A stretch of 64,000 nt of DNA. It comes from Acinetobacter sp. NIPH 2699 (GTDB lineage: Bacteria; Pseudomonadota; Gammaproteobacteria; Pseudomonadales; Moraxellaceae). The stretch is from contig NZ_JAKZGL010000002.1 in the NCBI RefSeq assembly GCF_022549355.1, positions 248,001-312,000 of the forward strand, written 5' to 3'. The translations under genes and the position numbers were made by a program. A model generated the notes under the pieces. It ran no database searches, was not told where the DNA came from, and worked only from the letters and a program-made list of their open reading frames with translations. Shown one piece after another: positions 45,553 to 55,647 of the stretch (positions are counted from its first letter, which is position 1; each line of letters opens with the position of its first letter).

Positions 45553-47451
45553 TTAATTGCCTTTCGACATATTTTCTAAGATATCCCAACGTTCTAACTT
45601 TTCTAGCAGTAATTCTTCAATTTCTGCGAGACGTTGACTCGCTAATGTTGCGGCATTGGCATCATGAAGAAACCATGATCCATCGGCCAACTTTTCTGAA
45701 AGTTCAGTTTGCTCTGCTTCCAACTTCTCCATTTCAGCAGGAAGCTGTTCTAGCTCACGCTGATCTTTATAGCTGAGTTTGACTTTCTTCGGTGCAGTAG
45801 CAGCCTCCGCTTTGGCTTGTGCCTTCTTCACATCGCTTTTTTGATCAACCACAGTTTGATCAGGGCGCTGTTCTAAATAATCCTGATAACCACCCACATA
45901 TTCATCAATATTGCCTTTACCATCAAACACCCACGTTGAGGTCACGACATTGTCCATAAAGGCACGGTCATGTGAGATCAATAATAATGTGCCTTTATAA
46001 TCAGACAGCATTTCTTCAAGGAGTTCCAGTGTGACCATATCCAAGTCATTGGTTGGCTCATCCATCACAATTAAGTTTGATGGTTTTAGCAACAATTTTG
46101 CCAACAAGATACGGTTTCGTTCACCGCCAGACAGTGCTTTTACAGGGGTGCGGGCACGTTCTGGCGAGAATAAAAAGTCTTGTAGATAGCTATAGATATG
46201 GCGACGATTGCCATTTACATCGACAAAATCAGAACCTTCTGAAACGTTGGCCATGACTGACTTTTCAAGATCTAAGGCATTGCGCAACTGGTCGAAATAA
46301 GCAACTTCGAGTTGTGTGCCTGTTTTAACTGAACCACCATGCTCGATTGCGCCTAAAATCGCTTTGATGAGTGTGGTTTTACCGACACCGTTGTCACCGA
46401 CCAAACCAATACGATCACCGCGCAAGACCAATGCAGAGAAATCTTTAATAATCGGTGCATTGTCGCCAAACGTGACACTGAGATGTTCAATATCAAACAC
46501 CAACTTGCCAGAACGGTTTGCATCCTGAGTCGCCATGCTGACTTTGCCCTGTTGCGAGCGGCGTGCTTTAGATTGTTCGCGCAAGTCTTTTAATGCACGA
46601 ACACGTCCTTCATTACGGGTACGACGTGCTTTAATACCTTGACGAATCCAAGTTTCTTCTTCAGCTAACTTTTTGTCAAATAAAGCATTTTGTTTTTCCT
46701 CTGCTTCCATTTGCTGTGCTTTTAGCTCTAAATAGCGAGAATAATTTCCTTCATAGCTACGTAGAACACCACGGTCAAGCTCAACAATACGAGTTGCAAT
46801 GCTATCTACAAATGAGCGGTCATGTGAAATGAATAGCAGCGTGAGATTGTTTTGATCGAGTAAGAATTTCTCTAACCATTCAATACTTTCAACATCTAAA
46901 TGGTTGGTTGGTTCGTCGAGCAACAGCACATCAGGTTGGGTTAATAGTGCACGCGCGAGTAACACACGACGTTTCCGACCACCTGATAAATCAGCTAAAT
47001 CAGCATGTGGGTCGAGTCCCATTTTACTGAGAATAGAGTTGACCTTATTTTCTAAAGCCCAACCATCAAGCTGATCTAGTTTGTGCTGTAACATGCCCAT
47101 ATGATCACAGGCTTCCATATCACCCAGTACACAGGCATCGCTGGCTTCATGGTAGGCTTTAAGTACCGTTGCTGCTTCGCCAGCACCGTCAGCCACAATA
47201 TCAGCAACCTTGCCTGAATCCATGGGTACATCTTGGGCTAACATCGAAACAGTTAAACCATTTTGAATCGAAACTTCGCCGCTATCAGGCAATAAGCTTC
47301 CCTCAATCAGTTTAAGTAAAGTAGACTTGCCTTCACCATTACGACCGATTAAACAGACTCGCTCGCCACGTTCTAGGTTAAAGTGTGCGCCATCGAGTAG
47401 GGCAGGCCCACCAAATGCGAGGTGGACATCCCTTAAAGTAATATAGGCCAT
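45553..47451 (-). CDS. uup: ABC-F ATPase Uup
   Basis: The protein has 632 residues. There are two ABC modules: Walker A GRNGEGKST (~37) and GDNGVGKTT, signatures LSGGRKRRV and LSGGERNRI, and Walker B VLLLDEPTNHLD and IVMDEPTNDLD. The linker has the charged EEKQNALFDKKLAEEETWIRQG. A C-terminal coiled coil (~560-625) is the Uup hallmark. It has no membrane part and binds DNA or ribosomes. Uup family members affect transposon excision precision and ribosome function. It is divergent from slyX. Confidence 0.92.
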   Translation of the reverse strand: MAYITLRDVHLAFGGPALLDGAHFNLERGERVCLIGRNGEGKSTLLKLIEGSLLPDSGEVSIQNGLTVSMLAQDVPMDSGKVADIVADGAGEAATVLKAYHEASDACVLGDMEACDHMGMLQHKLDQLDGWALENKVNSILSKMGLDPHADLADLSGGRKRRVLLARALLTQPDVLLLDEPTNHLDVESIEWLEKFLLDQNNLTLLFISHDRSFVDSIATRIVELDRGVLRSYEGNYSRYLELKAQQMEAEEKQNALFDKKLAEEETWIRQGIKARRTRNEGRVRALKDLREQSKARRSQQGKVSMATQDANRSGKLVFDIEHLSVTFGDNAPIIKDFSALVLRGDRIGLVGDNGVGKTTLIKAILGAIEHGGSVKTGTQLEVAYFDQLRNALDLEKSVMANVSEGSDFVDVNGNRRHIYSYLQDFLFSPERARTPVKALSGGERNRILLAKLLLKPSNLIVMDEPTNDLDMVTLELLEEMLSDYKGTLLLISHDRAFMDNVVTSTWVFDGKGNIDEYVGGYQDYLEQRPDQTVVDQKSDVKKAQAKAEAATAPKKVKLSYKDQRELEQLPAEMEKLEAEQTELSEKLADGSWFLHDANAATLASQRLAEIEELLLEKLERWDILENMSKGN

Positions 47452-47483
47452 AATGTTTCCTAAAAGCTCAGATGAGGTCTGAA

Positions 47484-47729
47484 ATGACTAAACAACAAAA
47501 TTTTGATGATCAAGCGTCATTGTCCGCACCCATTGAAGATTTGCAAGTCCGAATTGCATTTTTAGACGATTTAGTTGAACAACTGAACCAACAACTGGCG
47601 ATTCAGACGCAAGAAATTGCAGATTTAAAAAAACAAATGCAATTCTTATATCGTCGCATAGAAGCATCGGATTTGTCAGAAGGAATTGCAGCTTTTGATC
47701 CAATGAGTGATAAACCACCGCATTATTGA
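47484..47729 (+). CDS. slyX: SlyX-like coiled-coil protein
   Basis: The protein has 81 residues from the ATG at 47484, where GATGAGGT gives the ribosome site (an ATG at 47472 is possible). The body is one coiled coil: IEDLQVRIAFLDDLVEQLNQQLAIQTQEIADLKKQMQFLYRRI. It ends DKPPHY, the characteristic SlyX tail. Its function is unknown. It is divergent from uup by only 32 bases. Confidence 0.9.
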   Translation: MTKQQNFDDQASLSAPIEDLQVRIAFLDDLVEQLNQQLAIQTQEIADLKKQMQFLYRRIEASDLSEGIAAFDPMSDKPPHY

Positions 47730-47828
47730 TGGATTCAAAAAAGTATCCTGAATACATAATGTAAGGAAAACTTGCCTTTTAACTTAAACTTATGTAACGC
47801 TAATAAAAGAACGTTTTGAGCGACCTGA

Positions 47829-48278
47829 ATGAGTAATGTTGGAATTTGGATAACAGTTGCGATTGTACTGTTTGTACTTGGCTCGATTTTTGGCTTGCGC
47901 GTCAGCCCACGAGAGAAAGCATTGGGGATGATGCGTGACCAAGCGCGAAAAATGGGATTGCATCCACGTGTTATCGTTGCGCCAGAGTGGACCAAGATTC
48001 CAATGGCCACTGAAAACCGTGCCAGTATGGTGACTTATTATAGTGTGCTGATTCCAGATGCTCGTTTAGCATTGATGAGAGCAAGAGTGGTCGATGGAAA
48101 ACTTCAAGTCGTGCAAGGTGAGCAGAAATTTAATGACTTAGCTATTGCATTAAAAGGAGTTTATGCTATTGATATGCAGGCGAACTGTGTCGGCATATAC
48201 TGGGATGAAGAAGTTGATCTCAGAGCCACACAACTTGAAGATATGAAAGCTTATTTATACGAATTAGCTCAGCGCTAA
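47829..48278 (+). CDS. Membrane-anchored hypothetical protein upstream of topA
   Basis: The protein has 149 residues. An N-terminal membrane helix (6-23, IWITVAIVLFVLGSIFGL) is followed by a cytoplasmic domain with SPREKALGMMRDQARKMGLHPRV. The C-terminal half is a beta-rich region ending in VDLRATQLEDMKAYLYELAQR. It is seen as a conserved neighbour of topA in Moraxellaceae and pseudomonads, but without known role. topA starts 33 bases downstream, so cotranscription is likely. Confidence 0.75.
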   Translation: MSNVGIWITVAIVLFVLGSIFGLRVSPREKALGMMRDQARKMGLHPRVIVAPEWTKIPMATENRASMVTYYSVLIPDARLALMRARVVDGKLQVVQGEQKFNDLAIALKGVYAIDMQANCVGIYWDEEVDLRATQLEDMKAYLYELAQR

Positions 48279-48311
48279 TTATTTGATTCATCAAAGGAAA
48301 AACGGTTCATT

Positions 48312-50951
48312 ATGGCGAATACTCCGCGCTCTGCTGCAAAAAGCACAGCAGCTTCAACCTCTGCTGCAACTAAACGTGCCTTAGTGATTGTGGAGTCGCC
48401 TGCAAAAGCGAAAACCATTAATAAATATTTAGGTTCACAATTTATAGTGAAATCATCAGTAGGTCATGTCCGTGATTTACCGACTGGTGGAGGAAGCAAG
48501 GCAACAGAAAAGAAGCCTGTTACCCGCGTTAAACTCACCGATGAACAAAAGGCTGAGAAAGCACAATCAGCACTGATTAATCGTATGGGCGTCGACCCAG
48601 AACATGATTGGGTTGCACACTATGAGGTGTTGCCAGGTAAAGAAAATGTCGTTGCTGAGCTAAAGAAACTCGCCAAAGATGCTGATGCGATCTATCTCGC
48701 AACGGATTTGGATAGAGAAGGGGAAGCGATTGCTTGGCATCTAAGAGAAGTGATTGGTGGGGATGATAGCCGTTACCATCGTGTGGTCTTTAATGAGATT
48801 ACCAAAAATGCCATTCAAGAAGCATTTAAACAGCCGACCCGTTTAGATTTAAATCGCGTCAATGCACAACAAGCACGTCGTTTTCTCGACCGTGTGGTTG
48901 GTTTTATGGTTTCTCCGTTGTTATGGGAGAAAATTGCACGTGGTTTATCGGCAGGACGTGTTCAGTCGGTTGCGGTTAAGTTAGTCGTAGAGCGTGAACG
49001 TGAAATCCGCGCATTTATTCCTGAAGAATATTGGCAAGTTTTTGCAGATACTGTTTCTCAGAAAGATGACATTCGCTTAGAAGCGGTGAGACAAGCAGGT
49101 AAAACCCTTAAGCTTAAAAATAAAGCTGAAACTGATGCTTTGCTCAGTGTCCTAAAAGATGCTGAATATAAGGTTGCCAATCGTGAAGATAAACCAACGA
49201 AGGTTAATCCAAGCGCACCGTATATCACTTCAACTTTACAGCAAGCAGCCAGTACGCGTTTGGGTTTCTCCGTCAAAAAAACCATGATGTTGGCGCAACG
49301 TTTGTATGAAGGTGGTTTTATCACCTATATGCGTACTGACTCAACTTTTTTGAGTGATGATGCGGTCAATATGGTACGTAACCATATTCAGCAAACTTTT
49401 GGTGAGCGATATGTGCCTGCAAAGCCAAATCGCTATGGCAATAAAGCGGGTGCGCAAGAAGCCCATGAAGCGATTCGTCCATCGGATGTTGTATTAACTG
49501 GCGATAAACTTGCTGGGGTAGAGCGTGACGCGCAACGTTTATATGATTTGATTTGGCGTCAATTTGTTGCATGCCAAATGACACCAGCAGAATATTTATC
49601 TTCAACCTTAACTGTTGAAGCGGCAAATGTAGAGCTTAAAGCCAAAGGTCGTACCTTGGTTTTTGATGGTTTTACCAAAGTTCGTGGTGCCAATAAATCT
49701 GATGATGATGTGCTACTGCCTGCGGTGAAAGTCGGTGAAGTACTGAAATTAGAACAGCTTGATCCAAGCCAGCATTTTACTAAGCCACCAGCGCGTTTTA
49801 CAGAAGCATCATTGGTTAAAGAATTAGAAAAACGTGGAATTGGTCGTCCATCGACTTATGCTGCAATTATCTCAACCATTCAAGACCGTGGTTATGTCAA
49901 ACTTGAAAATCGTCGTCTCTTTGCAGAGAAAATGGGGGAGATCGTTACTGATCGCCTAGATGAAAGCTTTAATAACTTAATGAATTATGCCTTTACTGCC
50001 GATTTAGAAGGGCAACTTGATAAAGTGGCAATGGGAGAGCGGAACTGGAAAGAGCTACTGGATGCATTCTATGGCGATTTCAAAAAACGTCTGACCAATG
50101 CACAAGGTGAAAGCGGCATGCGCCGTAATCAGCCTGTCGAAGTGGCTGACGTACAGTGTCCTGAATGCTCTCGTCCGATGCAGGTTCGTACAGGAACAAC
50201 AGGAGTATTCTTAGGCTGTTCAGGCTATAACTTGCCGCCAAAAGAACGCTGTAAAGGGACACTGAACCTTACCCCAGTTGAGTCTTTAGCTGTGCTGTCG
50301 GATGATGATGGCGCTGAAACAGCAGACTTGATGTCAAAACATCGTTGTCCTAAATGTGGCACTGCCATGGACAGTTATGTGATTGATGGTGGCCGTAAAC
50401 TGCATGTTTGTGGTAACAACCCAGACTGTGATGGTTATGAGCTTGAGGAAGGTCAGTTCAAGATCAAGGGTTATGATGGTCCAACCATTCCATGTGACAA
50501 GTGTGATGGCGAGATGCAGCTTAAAACAGGCCGTTTTGGCCCATATTTTGCCTGTTCAAGCTGTGATAATACACGTAAGGTGTTAAAGAGTGGTCAGCCT
50601 GCGCCACCTCGTGTTGATCCGATTAAGATGGAACATTTACGTTCAACCAAGCATGATGATTTCTTTGTATTGCGTGATGGGGCAGCAGGTTTATTCTTAG
50701 CCGCCAGTAAATTCCCGAAAATTCGTGAAACGCGTGCACCAAAAGTGGCTGAGTTACGTAGCGTGGCTGAGCAACTGGATGAGAAATATCAATTCTTGCT
50801 GCAAGCGCCTGATGTCGATCCAGAAGGGAATCCAACTGTGGTGAAGTTTAGCCGTAAGAATCAAGTGCAATACGTTGGTTCAGAAACCTCAGAAGGTAAA
50901 CAGACCAAGTGGAGTCTGGTTTTCCAAAATGGAAAATGGGTTGAAGCTTAA
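48312..50951 (+). CDS. topA: DNA topoisomerase I
   Basis: The protein has 879 residues. The TOPRIM domain begins [19 protein letters not shown] (~24-42) and continues [15 protein letters not shown]. The active-site Tyr is in [13 protein letters not shown] near 340. Type IA signatures [16 protein letters not shown] and [10 protein letters not shown] are present. Three C-terminal zinc ribbons follow ([28 protein letters not shown]) and a C-terminal tail. It relaxes negative supercoils. It ends in a good terminator. The stretch of repeated Ser/Ala at the N-terminus is ordinary for the genus. Confidence 0.97.
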   Translation: MANTPRSAAKSTAASTSAATKRALVIVESPAKAKTINKYLGSQFIVKSSVGHVRDLPTGGGSKATEKKPVTRVKLTDEQKAEKAQSALINRMGVDPEHDWVAHYEVLPGKENVVAELKKLAKDADAIYLATDLDREGEAIAWHLREVIGGDDSRYHRVVFNEITKNAIQEAFKQPTRLDLNRVNAQQARRFLDRVVGFMVSPLLWEKIARGLSAGRVQSVAVKLVVEREREIRAFIPEEYWQVFADTVSQKDDIRLEAVRQAGKTLKLKNKAETDALLSVLKDAEYKVANREDKPTKVNPSAPYITSTLQQAASTRLGFSVKKTMMLAQRLYEGGFITYMRTDSTFLSDDAVNMVRNHIQQTFGERYVPAKPNRYGNKAGAQEAHEAIRPSDVVLTGDKLAGVERDAQRLYDLIWRQFVACQMTPAEYLSSTLTVEAANVELKAKGRTLVFDGFTKVRGANKSDDDVLLPAVKVGEVLKLEQLDPSQHFTKPPARFTEASLVKELEKRGIGRPSTYAAIISTIQDRGYVKLENRRLFAEKMGEIVTDRLDESFNNLMNYAFTADLEGQLDKVAMGERNWKELLDAFYGDFKKRLTNAQGESGMRRNQPVEVADVQCPECSRPMQVRTGTTGVFLGCSGYNLPPKERCKGTLNLTPVESLAVLSDDDGAETADLMSKHRCPKCGTAMDSYVIDGGRKLHVCGNNPDCDGYELEEGQFKIKGYDGPTIPCDKCDGEMQLKTGRFGPYFACSSCDNTRKVLKSGQPAPPRVDPIKMEHLRSTKHDDFFVLRDGAAGLFLAASKFPKIRETRAPKVAELRSVAEQLDEKYQFLLQAPDVDPEGNPTVVKFSRKNQVQYVGSETSEGKQTKWSLVFQNGKWVEA

Positions 50952-50964
50952 TTGTTGATAAAAT

Positions 50965-50996
50965 AAAAATGCTAGCAATTCGCTAGCATTTTTTAT
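50965..50996 (+). terminator. Terminator of topA
   Basis: AAATGCTAGC / GCTAGCATTT around AATTC, followed by a T-run. Confidence 0.9.
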
Positions 50997-51041
50997 AGCA
51001 AAAATAAAAACCTAGATAAGATTTGATTCAGGGGGAAATGC

Positions 51042-51800
51042 ATGTGGAAGAATATTCGAGTCGCTTGTTTACTCATGGTTTTATTGATTGTGGCAGTCAA
51101 TGCTTATCGTGATCAGAACCAAGATTGGAATCAACCTATTATCATTCTTCTCCATCCGATTAATGCCGATGGTTTAGAAACAACTCAGCAATATATTCAG
51201 CGTTTAAAGTTAGATGATTTTGCTGATGTAAAACAATATTTAGAAAAGAACAGTCAGCAATATCGAGGGCAAAGCAGTTATTTTATGCTACAGATTGGGC
51301 GACAACTTCATCAAACACCCCCAACCATGCCAGAGCAGCAGAGTATTCTCAAAAATATATTGTGGAGTTTAAAGTTTCGTTTTTATGCATGGAAGCAACA
51401 GCAATCTATAGATGGTTCGCCAAGTTTAACCTTGTATTTAAACTTTCATGATCCAAAGCAAAGCCGAGAATTAAAGCATTCCACTGCATTGGAACGAGGG
51501 CGGATTGGTTCGGTCAATTTATTTGCATCACTAAAACAAGCTGAACAAAATCAAGTGGTTTTGGTACATGAGCTATTGCATGGCTTTGGTGCCACTGATA
51601 AATATTATTTAGATACCGGTGAACCGATTTTTCCGATTGGTTATGCACAAGCAGATCAGCAACCATTGTACCCACAAACCAAGGCAGAGATTATGGGAGG
51701 GCGTATTCCACTTTCAGAACATAAAAGTAAAATGCCAAATGACCTAGAGCAAACTGTCGTCAGTATGCTCACTGCAAAAGAAATTGGTTGGATCAAGTAA
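51042..51800 (+). CDS. Membrane-anchored metzincin-like protein
   Basis: The protein has 252 residues. A membrane helix spans 5-20. The rest is extracytoplasmic. LVHELLHGFGATDKYY has HELLH at 176-180 with Gly183 and Asp186, i.e. HExxHxxGxxD, the zinc site of metzincin-like proteases. AEIMGG at 215-220 is in the right place for a Met-turn. No propeptide or family name is recognised. It has AGGGGGAAA ahead of the ATG and stands alone after topA. It is likely a zinc peptidase in the periplasm, inferred only from these motifs. Confidence 0.72.
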   Translation: MWKNIRVACLLMVLLIVAVNAYRDQNQDWNQPIIILLHPINADGLETTQQYIQRLKLDDFADVKQYLEKNSQQYRGQSSYFMLQIGRQLHQTPPTMPEQQSILKNILWSLKFRFYAWKQQQSIDGSPSLTLYLNFHDPKQSRELKHSTALERGRIGSVNLFASLKQAEQNQVVLVHELLHGFGATDKYYLDTGEPIFPIGYAQADQQPLYPQTKAEIMGGRIPLSEHKSKMPNDLEQTVVSMLTAKEIGWIK

Positions 51801-52002
51801 AAATGAAGGCAACCGACGTTAATGTGTGGATAAGTTCAGACTTACCCCCAGACCAAGGAAATAGTGATCTCAATAGAAAATAATGAAATAAAACACAATT
51901 TTCCCTGACATTACATCATGAATTGTCAACACGCCGTATACAGAAAATGGCTCAAAAGGCGCTCAGAATATACATATAAACTTGATGATAAAAGAGTAAA
52001 TA

Positions 52003-52575
52003 ATGATGAAAACAGTGGGTAATGACCTGATTCGCAATCAGCTACACGCTGACCGTAAATGGTATCTGCTATTAGGCGTATTATTGATTATTATTGGTTT
52101 GGTTCTTTTAGCGGCTTTGCCCTTTGCAACCTTGTCTGCAGTGCTTTTATTCGGTGTGCTCATGATGTTGGGTGGCGCTTTGCATTTTGTTGCTGCATTT
52201 ACGGTGTTTAAAGGTGGCACACGATGGCTGTGGGCATTGTTTGGTGTGTTGTATTTGGCAGCAGGTTATTTTGCATTTACTACGCCTGTAATCACCGCTG
52301 TTGTTTTGACGAGTCTCTTGGCTGTCGCATTGATTATTGCAGGGATTATCCGCACAGTGAACGCTTTTATCCTTAGACCCATGTCAGGCTGGGGGTGGGT
52401 GTTATTTTCAGGCGTCGTGACTTTATTCACTGGGCTGTTGATCTTATCCTCGCCAAGCTCACCTTTTTGGGTACTCGGTCTATTCCTTGCGATTGATATT
52501 TTATTTCAAGGCATAAACTATCTGACTTTTGCTGGTGCAATTAAGCAATTACCGCATAGTTCGACCGTGGTTTAG
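52003..52575 (+). CDS. HdeD-family membrane protein (DUF308)
   Basis: The protein has 190 residues with six membrane helices in three pairs, each starting with a W/G-rich turn (ADRKWYLLLGVLLIIIGLVLL, GGTRWLWALFGVLYLAAGYF, MSGWGWVLFSGVVTLFTGLLIL). This is the HdeD/DUF308 pattern. HdeD helps acid resistance in E. coli at high cell density. That function is not shown here. The gene is alone, and the preceding 200 bases hold no gene. Confidence 0.85.
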   Translation: MMKTVGNDLIRNQLHADRKWYLLLGVLLIIIGLVLLAALPFATLSAVLLFGVLMMLGGALHFVAAFTVFKGGTRWLWALFGVLYLAAGYFAFTTPVITAVVLTSLLAVALIIAGIIRTVNAFILRPMSGWGWVLFSGVVTLFTGLLILSSPSSPFWVLGLFLAIDILFQGINYLTFAGAIKQLPHSSTVV

Positions 52576-52695
52576 ACTGAACGTTTTCGATATTAGGAGC
52601 ATGTGTTGAACATGCTCTTTTTGTTTTTGTAGCGTGAAATGTTTCATTTGCTTTAGTCTGCTAAAATACCATTTCATTGTGAATTGAACGATTTT

Positions 52696-54675
52696 ATGAC
52701 GCTTGCCAAGCTAATTGATGAATTAAATCCCCAACAGAAACAAGCTGCAACGACGGCTGCACAAAATTGCTTGGTTTTAGCTGGGGCAGGTTGTGGTAAA
52801 ACCAAAACCATTGTGGCAAGAGCAGCGTATTTGATTGATCAGGGGCTTGCAGCACAACAGATTCAGATTCTGACCTTTACGCGTCGTGCCGCCAGTGAAA
52901 TCGTCACGCGTGTCGAACAACATATGGGTGCGCAAGCCAAAGGTTTACGGGCATCCACATTTCATACTTTTTGCATGTATTTATTACGTCGCAATCCCAA
53001 AGCTTTCGGTTTAACGCAATTCAGTATTATTGATCGTGATGACCAGCTACTGATGTTCCGTTTATTGCGTGGCAAAGATAAGGGCAATGTGCTACCCAAA
53101 GCCGCTGAGCTTTGTGACTTGTATTCCTATGCGCGTAATACCAAAACCAAGCTTTCAGATGCTTTGGTTGAGCAACTCCCGCAAGCCATCGAATATAAAA
53201 CGCAAATTGCAGAATTGATGCAAGCCTATGAACAACGCAAGCAAGAACGAAACTTTCTTGATTATGATGATATTTTATCGATTGTGGCGGTGCATTTACA
53301 AAGTTCACCTGAGTTGGTGAAATGGGTGACTGGCTTCTGTTCGGCTTTATTGGTCGATGAGATGCAAGATACCAATCCACTGCAATGGGCTTTATTGCAG
53401 CCATTGGTCGGCAAGGTAAAACTGTTTTGTGTCGGTGATGATGCTCAGTCAATTTATGGTTTCCGTGGCGCAGATTTTGAAAATATTCACCATTTTAAAG
53501 AACGAGTGCCTGATGCTGAGGTGCTCACTTTGGCAATGAATTATCGTTCAACGCAGGAAATTTTAGACCTATCCAATTGGTTGCTAGAGCAGAGCCAGAT
53601 TCATTATGACAAACATTTACAGGCTTATCGTGGTAAGGGGTTAAAGCCGCAACTGCATGTTTTGGGCAATGAATTTGAAGAAGCCAATTGGATTATTCAA
53701 GACTTAAATCAACGATATTTCCAAGGCGCAGCTTGGGCAGAACATATGGTCTTATTGCGCTCAGGCTTTAGTGGTCGATATCTAGAGGGCGCATTGATCG
53801 CAGCTAATATTCCGTATCGCTTTATTGGTGGGGTAAAGTTACTTGAATCTGCCCACGTCAAAGATGTGTTGAGCTTACTTCGGGTCAGTGTCAATTCGCA
53901 GGATGATCTGGCTTGGATGCGGTTTCTGACTTTGTGGGATGGAGTTGGCGATGTTGGGGCGAGTAAATTAGCGCAAGAGTTGATTCAACTTGCAGATATT
54001 GATGCGCGTTGTCAGCGCTTAGAACGACACGGCAAAGTGCCACAACAAGCGATTTTAATCTTGAAACAGCTTGATGTGTTACAACAGCATGTTGAAGCCT
54101 GTATTGGCTTAGCGCTAGATGCCCTGAATGAACAATTAGAAAATAACTATAAAAGCAAAGATTGGAATCGTCGTGTCAAAGATTTTGATTTGGTAAAACA
54201 ACTGGCGCGTAAACATCAATTGTTGGGTGAGTTCTTAGAGGAATATGTGCTTGACCCGATTTCAGTTTCAGAGATAGATAAAACCCCTGATCAAGACTTG
54301 GTGACTTTGATTACCGTTCATTCCGCCAAAGGGACTGAGCAAAAAGTTTGCTATGTACCACATGTTTCACCGAATCAATATCCACATGCTCGTGTGCAAG
54401 GTGATTTTGATGATGTTGAGGAGGAGCGCCGTGTGCTATATGTGGCGCTGACACGAGCAGAAAATGAATTGATTTTGACCAAACAGAATTTAAATCTATG
54501 GTCACAAGATCAATATGATGAGCAAGGACGGAAAATAGAAAGCTATTTCCTCAATGATTTACCTCAACATTTGCTGAGTGTTCAGATTCATCGCCAAGTT
54601 CCATCCTCTTTCAATAAAGGTGGTTGGCAGCGTAACTCAGCAATAAGTTTAGGTTTTGGTATTGATCTCGATTAA
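52696..54675 (+). CDS. UvrD/Rep-family ATP-dependent DNA helicase
   Basis: The protein has 659 residues from the ATG at 52696; a TTG at 52684 is an alternative. Motif I is LAGAGCGKTKTI, Ia is LTFTRRAASEI, II is LLVDEMQDTNPLQW, III is VGDDAQSIYGFRGAD, IV is LAMNYRST, V is TVHSAKGTE and VI is EERRVLYVALTRAE. It is shorter than UvrD (about 720) and ends soon after motif VI. It may be a UvrD paralogue of DNA repair, but PcrA/UvrD/Rep cannot be told apart by eye. A MITE-like element begins eleven bases after its stop codon. Confidence 0.9.
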   Translation: MTLAKLIDELNPQQKQAATTAAQNCLVLAGAGCGKTKTIVARAAYLIDQGLAAQQIQILTFTRRAASEIVTRVEQHMGAQAKGLRASTFHTFCMYLLRRNPKAFGLTQFSIIDRDDQLLMFRLLRGKDKGNVLPKAAELCDLYSYARNTKTKLSDALVEQLPQAIEYKTQIAELMQAYEQRKQERNFLDYDDILSIVAVHLQSSPELVKWVTGFCSALLVDEMQDTNPLQWALLQPLVGKVKLFCVGDDAQSIYGFRGADFENIHHFKERVPDAEVLTLAMNYRSTQEILDLSNWLLEQSQIHYDKHLQAYRGKGLKPQLHVLGNEFEEANWIIQDLNQRYFQGAAWAEHMVLLRSGFSGRYLEGALIAANIPYRFIGGVKLLESAHVKDVLSLLRVSVNSQDDLAWMRFLTLWDGVGDVGASKLAQELIQLADIDARCQRLERHGKVPQQAILILKQLDVLQQHVEACIGLALDALNEQLENNYKSKDWNRRVKDFDLVKQLARKHQLLGEFLEEYVLDPISVSEIDKTPDQDLVTLITVHSAKGTEQKVCYVPHVSPNQYPHARVQGDFDDVEEERRVLYVALTRAENELILTKQNLNLWSQDQYDEQGRKIESYFLNDLPQHLLSVQIHRQVPSSFNKGGWQRNSAISLGFGIDLD

Positions 54676-54683
54676 ACTAAGGT

Positions 54684-54915
54684 TAGGGTCTGTGGACATT
54701 TCACAGATGCTTGCGACAGAGGGTGTTTTTTAGACGATACAAGGCATAACGTAGTAACGGCAAAAAATGTCCCTGTCCCGCAGGGTTATGGCTAAAACTT
54801 CCTCAAACTTCGTTATGAAATTTGACAAGGGGGTCGCCATTGCCTGCATTTCATGCCTCGTTTGTGTCGTTTTAGCCGATAACGCAAGGCATGGTTGAAA
54901 TATCAACAGACCCTA
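54684..54915. mobile_element. MITE-like element, 228 bp between TA duplications
   Basis: The ends GGGTCTGTGGACATTTCA (from 54686) and, on the other strand, GGGTCTGTTGATATTTCA (from 54913) are inverted repeats with two mismatches, each flanked by TA (54684-54685 and 54914-54915). Within are AAGGCATAACG and ATAACGCAAGGCAT-type inverted segments. No frame of useful length is present. This fits a non-autonomous element mobilised by an IS that duplicates TA, such as the IS5/IS427 or IS630 groups. The group is inferred. Confidence 0.72.
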
Positions 54916-54968
54916 TTCAATTATTTTGATTCATTTCTTTAAAAATGAATCATTTCTTAGGTTTTAGC

Positions 54969-55214
54969 ATGAAAATTTTAGTTCGTAATTTAGATCGTTC
55001 CGTAACCGATGCAGAAGTCCTTGAGTTATTCAAGCCTTATGGCAAAGTTGAATCTTGTGTCGTGGTAAAAGACGAGGCAACAGGGAAGTCTAAAGGTTTT
55101 GGCTTTGTGGAAATGACCAATCCAAGAGAAGCAGTTAAAGCGATTAAAGGTCTCAATACTTTACGTGTAAAAGGTGTGGGTATCCGAGTGAAAGCTGCGG
55201 ACGATAAAGCTTAA
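54969..55214 (+). CDS. RRM-type RNA-binding protein
   Basis: The protein has 81 residues from the ATG at 54969, with TTAGG about 8 bases before. The frame would start at 54945, but those eight residues lack a site. RNP2 is ILVRNL (3-8) and RNP1 KGFGFVEM (41-48), the complete single RRM fold, as in cyanobacterial Rbp proteins. Bacterial RRM proteins bind RNA, often in cold or stress adaptation. The next gene (ASCH) starts 6 bases after its stop, so both are cotranscribed. Confidence 0.9.
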   Translation: MKILVRNLDRSVTDAEVLELFKPYGKVESCVVVKDEATGKSKGFGFVEMTNPREAVKAIKGLNTLRVKGVGIRVKAADDKA

Positions 55215-55220
55215 CCTTCA

Positions 55221-55577
55221 ATGCTTAAACAATATGCGGCTTTATCTATTGTTGCGCCCAATGGTGAGCGAATTGCACACGGCCTTAAAACCTTAGAGAT
55301 TCGCTCTTGGTTGCCTGAGGAATTTCCGCTTAAAAATCTCGTTATTGTCGAAAATCAAAACTATCTCTTAAAAGATAGCGATGAAGAGATGGGGCGAGCC
55401 GTTGCTCTAGTCGATATCGAATCTGCGCATGCTTGGCAACAACATGAAGTTGAAGCAGCACAGGCATCTCGTTGGACAGAAGGGTATTATGCTTGGGTGA
55501 TTAACAATGTCCGTCCTTTTCCTCAGCCAATCGCATGTATGGCAAAGCGTAAAATTTATCGTGTTGAATTGATGTGA
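55221..55577 (+). CDS. ASCH-domain protein
   Basis: The protein has 118 residues, all one ASCH domain. HGLKTLEIRSW near 18-28 is the G-x-K-T-x-E-x-R motif, and AVALVDIESAHAW and YYAWVINNVRPFPQP are further blocks. The fold is PUA-like and is thought to bind RNA. Some ASCH proteins hydrolyse N4-acetylcytidine. Cotranscription with the RRM gene suggests an RNA-related job, which is inference. Confidence 0.85.
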   Translation: MLKQYAALSIVAPNGERIAHGLKTLEIRSWLPEEFPLKNLVIVENQNYLLKDSDEEMGRAVALVDIESAHAWQQHEVEAAQASRWTEGYYAWVINNVRPFPQPIACMAKRKIYRVELM

Positions 55578-55647
55578 TGATCACTATTTGTTTAATCGTC
55601 AATTCGCTTTACAATTGCCCATGATTTAAATGAAATAGGGATTTAAG

